DNA from: Sulfuritalea sp.
Lineage (GTDB): Bacteria; Pseudomonadota; Gammaproteobacteria; Burkholderiales; Rhodocyclaceae
Assembly (NCBI GenBank): GCA_022842325.1
Contig: JALHPU010000041.1
Span: 1 to 35,693 of the forward strand
Direction: 5' to 3'
Length of the DNA stretch: 35,693 nucleotides
The first letter of the stretch is position 1. Each line of letters begins with the position of its first letter. The notes beneath the pieces are model-generated. The model saw only the letters and a list, made by a program, of their open reading frames with translations. It ran no database searches and was not told the origin of the DNA. Shown here one piece after another: positions 33,461 to 35,693 of this stretch. Position numbers and translations under genes: made by a program.

Positions 33461-34583
33461 GCACAGGGCCCTGCGCCCCATGCTGGCCGTCCTTCTGGCC
33501 GCCCTTCTGGCCAACTCGCTGGCCGGGTGCAGCAGCGTTGGCTATTACGCCCAGGCCGTCGGCGGGCACCTCGAGCTGATGCGTGCCACCCGGCCAATCA
33601 GGGATGTCATGCAGGATCCGGCCGGCGATCCGGCGCTGGCGAAGAAACTGGCGGAGGTCGAGGCCATGCGCGAGTTTGCCAGCCGCGAGCTGGGCCTGCC
33701 GGACAACAACAGCTATCGCAGCTATGCGGACGTCGGACGCCCCTACGTGGTGTGGAACGTGTTCGCCGCGCCCGAGTTTTCACTGGAGCCCAAGCGCTGG
33801 TGCGTGCCCGTCGCCGGCTGCGTGAATTACCGGGGCTACTACGATCGAGAAGACGCCGAGCGGCTCGCCGCCGAATTGCGCGAGGAAGGCTACGACACGT
33901 ATGTCGGTGGCGTGGCGGCCTACTCCACCCTGGGCTACTTCGACGACCCGGTGCTCAACACCTTCCTGCGTTTGGGCACGCTGGAAGTGGCGCGCACCGT
34001 ATTCCATGAACTGGCGCACCAGCTGATCTATGTGCAAGACGATTCGACCTTCAACGAGTCCTTCGCCACGACCGTGGAAAAAGCCGGCATGCGGCGCTGG
34101 CTGGCCCGCCACGGTACGGCCGAACAGCGCGCTGCATTCGAACTGCAACAGGAACGCAAGGCGGCCTTTACCGGCCTGATTCGCAATGGCCGCAAGCAGG
34201 CTGTCGCGCTGTATGCGAACAACGACTCTGCCGAGCGCAAGCGCGACGCCAAGGCCGGTTTGTTCGGCGCATTGCGACAGGACTACACCCGGCTGAAGGC
34301 TGGCTGGGGTGGCTATTCCGGCTACGACAGGTTTTTCGGCGAGGGACTGAACAACGCGAAACTGGCGTCGCTGGCGCTCTACAGCGAGCTGGTGCCGGCA
34401 TTCGACCGCCTGCTGGAAATCGAGAACCACGACCTGCCGCGCTTCTACCGCCGTGTCGCGACGCTCGCGGCGCTCGACAAGCAGGCTCGGCGCCGCGCGC
34501 TGACCGAGCTGGTGCCCGCGTCCCGCGCCACAGGGCAACTGCACAGCGAAGTCGCTACCGCGCGCGACGAGCGCAACATGTAG
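33447..34583 (+). CDS. Lipoprotein zinc aminopeptidase (PF10023-like)
   Basis: Product of 378 residues. A lipoprotein signal peptide ends in LAGC (Cys28). The zinc site is FHELAH (His187, Glu188, His191) followed by FNESFAT (Glu204), which is the pattern of the putative-aminopeptidase family related to E. coli/Yersinia uncharacterised proteins. Other family features are GYFDDPVLNT, and YNN-like ALYANNDSAERKRDAK. It overlaps the hydrolase gene, so the two are likely co-expressed. The activity is inferred from the motif only. Confidence 0.85.
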   Translation: MHRLRHRALRPMLAVLLAALLANSLAGCSSVGYYAQAVGGHLELMRATRPIRDVMQDPAGDPALAKKLAEVEAMREFASRELGLPDNNSYRSYADVGRPYVVWNVFAAPEFSLEPKRWCVPVAGCVNYRGYYDREDAERLAAELREEGYDTYVGGVAAYSTLGYFDDPVLNTFLRLGTLEVARTVFHELAHQLIYVQDDSTFNESFATTVEKAGMRRWLARHGTAEQRAAFELQQERKAAFTGLIRNGRKQAVALYANNDSAERKRDAKAGLFGALRQDYTRLKAGWGGYSGYDRFFGEGLNNAKLASLALYSELVPAFDRLLEIENHDLPRFYRRVATLAALDKQARRRALTELVPASRATGQLHSEVATARDERNM

Positions 34584-34607
34584 TTACTACGATTCGAGGA
34601 GACTGGC

Positions 34608-34868
34608 ATGCGTTCAACCAGGGCGTCAGCCGCGGTAGCCCGCCTAAACCGGCGCAGCGAGGGACGTGACTATGCGCTGGTGCTCACCAACACCGGCCTG
34701 TTCAAACTGCGCGAGCGGACCGTGGACGGCGTCAGCGAGCTTTGCGACCCACTGACGCTCGACGAATTTGTGCGTTTTGTCGATGCCATGGGCCCGCAAA
34801 AACTCGTCCGCATCACAAAAAACGAGGCGGAATTTGCCAGGCAGTTGGTCAAGAAACCGAAGACCTAG
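34608..34868 (+). CDS. Conserved-looking small protein, function unknown
   Basis: Product of 86 residues from MRSTRASAAVARLN. It has no signal peptide or membrane segment. The middle (YALVLTNTGLFKLRER, then DPLTLDEFVRFVDAMGP) reads like a compact folded domain, but I do not recognise the family. GAGGAG seven bases upstream of the ATG and the 24-bp gap after the aminopeptidase gene support it as the last gene of that unit. Confidence 0.65.
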   Translation: MRSTRASAAVARLNRRSEGRDYALVLTNTGLFKLRERTVDGVSELCDPLTLDEFVRFVDAMGPQKLVRITKNEAEFARQLVKKPKT

Positions 34869-34956
34869 ACCGACGGCCGTGGGCTGAACCGAGGCCTGGT
34901 CCAAGACCCCGTCGCGATGGCAGTGGCGGTAAAGAGCGGGTAGTCGGAACCATCTT

Positions 34957-35424
34957 TCAGGGTTTCAAATCCAGAACCGGCGTATCAGCAAAGGCATCGA
35001 TGCCGTCGATCTCAATCACGTTGCCTTTCACGCTGACGATTCCCACCTGGCTCAGCGCAATCAGGTTAGGCCGCAGCGGCGAGCGCGTGGCAAAGACACC
35101 TCGTAGCGGATTGTCAGGATTGCCATGGGGATGAACCTGCAGGACCGCGCGCTTCTCCGGCGTATCGTTGCGATCGAACCAGTACAACACCCAGATCGAC
35201 TTCAACTCCTCAACCCCCATCAATGCCGGTTGAAAGCGTTTGTCGATTTCGATGAAAGTCTTGCCGCCCGCCTTGCGCACCCAGCCGACCGGGCTTATCG
35301 TAAATACCGGCGTGACGCCTTGCGCCGGCTCGGCAAGCAGTGGCGGGTTCCAACCGGCAGCCAGAATCAGTACGGCGAGCGAAAGTAGGGCGCGCTTGCA
35401 GCTGCAACTCTTCCCGAAAAACAT
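34957..35424 (-). CDS. Exported TrmO-like (UPF0066) protein
   Basis: Product of 155 residues. The mature part matches TrmO, the SAM-dependent tRNA (t6A37) N6-methyltransferase family: FTISPVGWVRK at the start, LKSIWVLYWFDRND, LQVHPHGNPDNPLRGVFATR, SPLRPNLIALSQVGI and DGIDAFADTPVLDLKP at the end. Unlike TrmO it begins with an apparent signal peptide (SCSCKRALLSLAVLILAAGW, then LLAEPAQG), and it stops right after DLKP, where family members usually continue. If exported, it cannot act on tRNA. It may have been recruited for another role in the periplasm. Confidence 0.75.
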   Translation of the reverse strand: MFFGKSCSCKRALLSLAVLILAAGWNPPLLAEPAQGVTPVFTISPVGWVRKAGGKTFIEIDKRFQPALMGVEELKSIWVLYWFDRNDTPEKRAVLQVHPHGNPDNPLRGVFATRSPLRPNLIALSQVGIVSVKGNVIEIDGIDAFADTPVLDLKP

Positions 35425-35685
35425 GGCGGATCCCCCTCCTCACGATGACGGAATTGTGCCGCAACCCTGCTCAGGAGTCGGCGCTGGCGGGACGGCGGCC
35501 TCTGTCGCAAAGGGGTCAGTTCTATGAGTGCTCAGTGCCTTTGCTGTCATTCGAGCTTTTGGAAAGCGGACGTTCAACGAATGAAAGGGACTTCCCCGTC
35601 CCGAGGCTGCGGCGGAAGCCGCAAACGGCAACGAGTGCCATGATGGGATTTCGCGATCACATCAAAACCACGAAAGGGGAAGTCC
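35425..35685. other. Non-coding right-hand region with inverted repeats
   Basis: No convincing gene is seen. GGACTTCCCC (35588-35597) and GGGGAAGTCC (35676-35685) are perfect 10-bp inverted arms about 80 bases apart, with GGCTGCGGCGGAAGCCGC between them as a further imperfect hairpin. AAAGGGGTCAGTTCTATGAG near 35511 resembles sequences that lie upstream of small transposase genes. The region may be the edge of a mobile element continuing outside the window. Confidence 0.4.
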
Positions 35686-35693
35686 ATGAGCAT
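35686..35693 (+). CDS. Possible start of a gene running off the window
   Basis: An ATG at 35686 follows AAAGGGGAAG at a suitable distance. Only MS and part of a third codon are visible, so nothing can be said about the product; the inverted repeats just before it suggest a transposase gene. Confidence 0.3.

Overview
The window looks like a chromosomal segment of a high-GC (roughly two thirds G+C by eye) betaproteobacterium, possibly of the Rhodocyclales. I infer this from the codon bias, the family relationships of the proteins, and the combination of a HoxBC/HoxJ/HoxA hydrogen-sensing circuit with hypX and a short hypF, an arrangement I know best from Ralstonia/Cupriavidus. No rRNA, tRNA, CRISPR array or complete insertion sequence was seen.

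Layout. Bases 1-360: the end of an unidentified gene and a cluster of REP-like palindromes. Bases 360-2746 (minus): hupK and hoxJ, a hydrogenase accessory protein and the hydrogen-signalling histidine kinase. Bases 2785-9494: a block of four genes with no known hydrogenase role (PGDYG-type protein, PhnD-PAS-GGDEF-EAL-CZB signalling protein, secreted HbpS-like protein, TPR/GT41 glycosyltransferase). Bases 9557-27060 (minus): one long, tightly packed hydrogenase locus. In transcription order it is hybO, hybA, hybB, hybC, hybD, hybG-like, hybE, a hemerythrin gene, hypA, hypB, short hypF, hypC, hypD, hypE, hypX, hoxA, hoxB, hoxC. Bases 27239-30708 (minus): an MFS transporter and chrA/chrB. Bases 30786-31948 (minus): a small unknown gene and a sirtuin. 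Bases 32072-34868 (plus): a DsrE-like periplasmic protein, an alpha/beta hydrolase, a lipoprotein aminopeptidase and a small unknown protein. Bases 34957-35424 (minus): an apparently exported TrmO-like protein. The last ~270 bases are non-coding, with inverted repeats and one possible gene start at the edge.

How it works together. HybO/HybC are the catalytic subunits of a membrane-anchored, periplasm-facing uptake [NiFe]-hydrogenase. HybA and HybB carry electrons to the quinone pool. HybD, HybG-like, HybE, HypA-F, HypX and HupK make and insert the NiFe(CN)2CO centre. HoxB/HoxC form a cytoplasmic regulatory hydrogenase that would report H2 to HoxJ, and HoxJ to the NtrC-type activator HoxA. A good sigma-54 promoter (27118-27134) with an upstream inverted repeat (27210-27236) lies in front of hybO, exactly where HoxA would be expected to act. 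Many junctions are ATGA or TGATG overlaps, which points to translational coupling.

The unusual points are: the hoxC-hoxJ junction, normally contiguous in the systems I know, is opened by a 7-kb block of unrelated genes; a hemerythrin with all its metal ligands sits inside the maturation operon; the hydrogenase has the standard (not oxygen-tolerant) proximal-cluster cysteines although hypX, an aerobic maturation gene, is present; HypF lacks its N-terminal half; and a TrmO-like domain carries a signal peptide. I see no wholly unknown multi-gene system. The best candidates for novelty are the hemerythrin-hydrogenase link and the CZB-tipped GGDEF/EAL protein.
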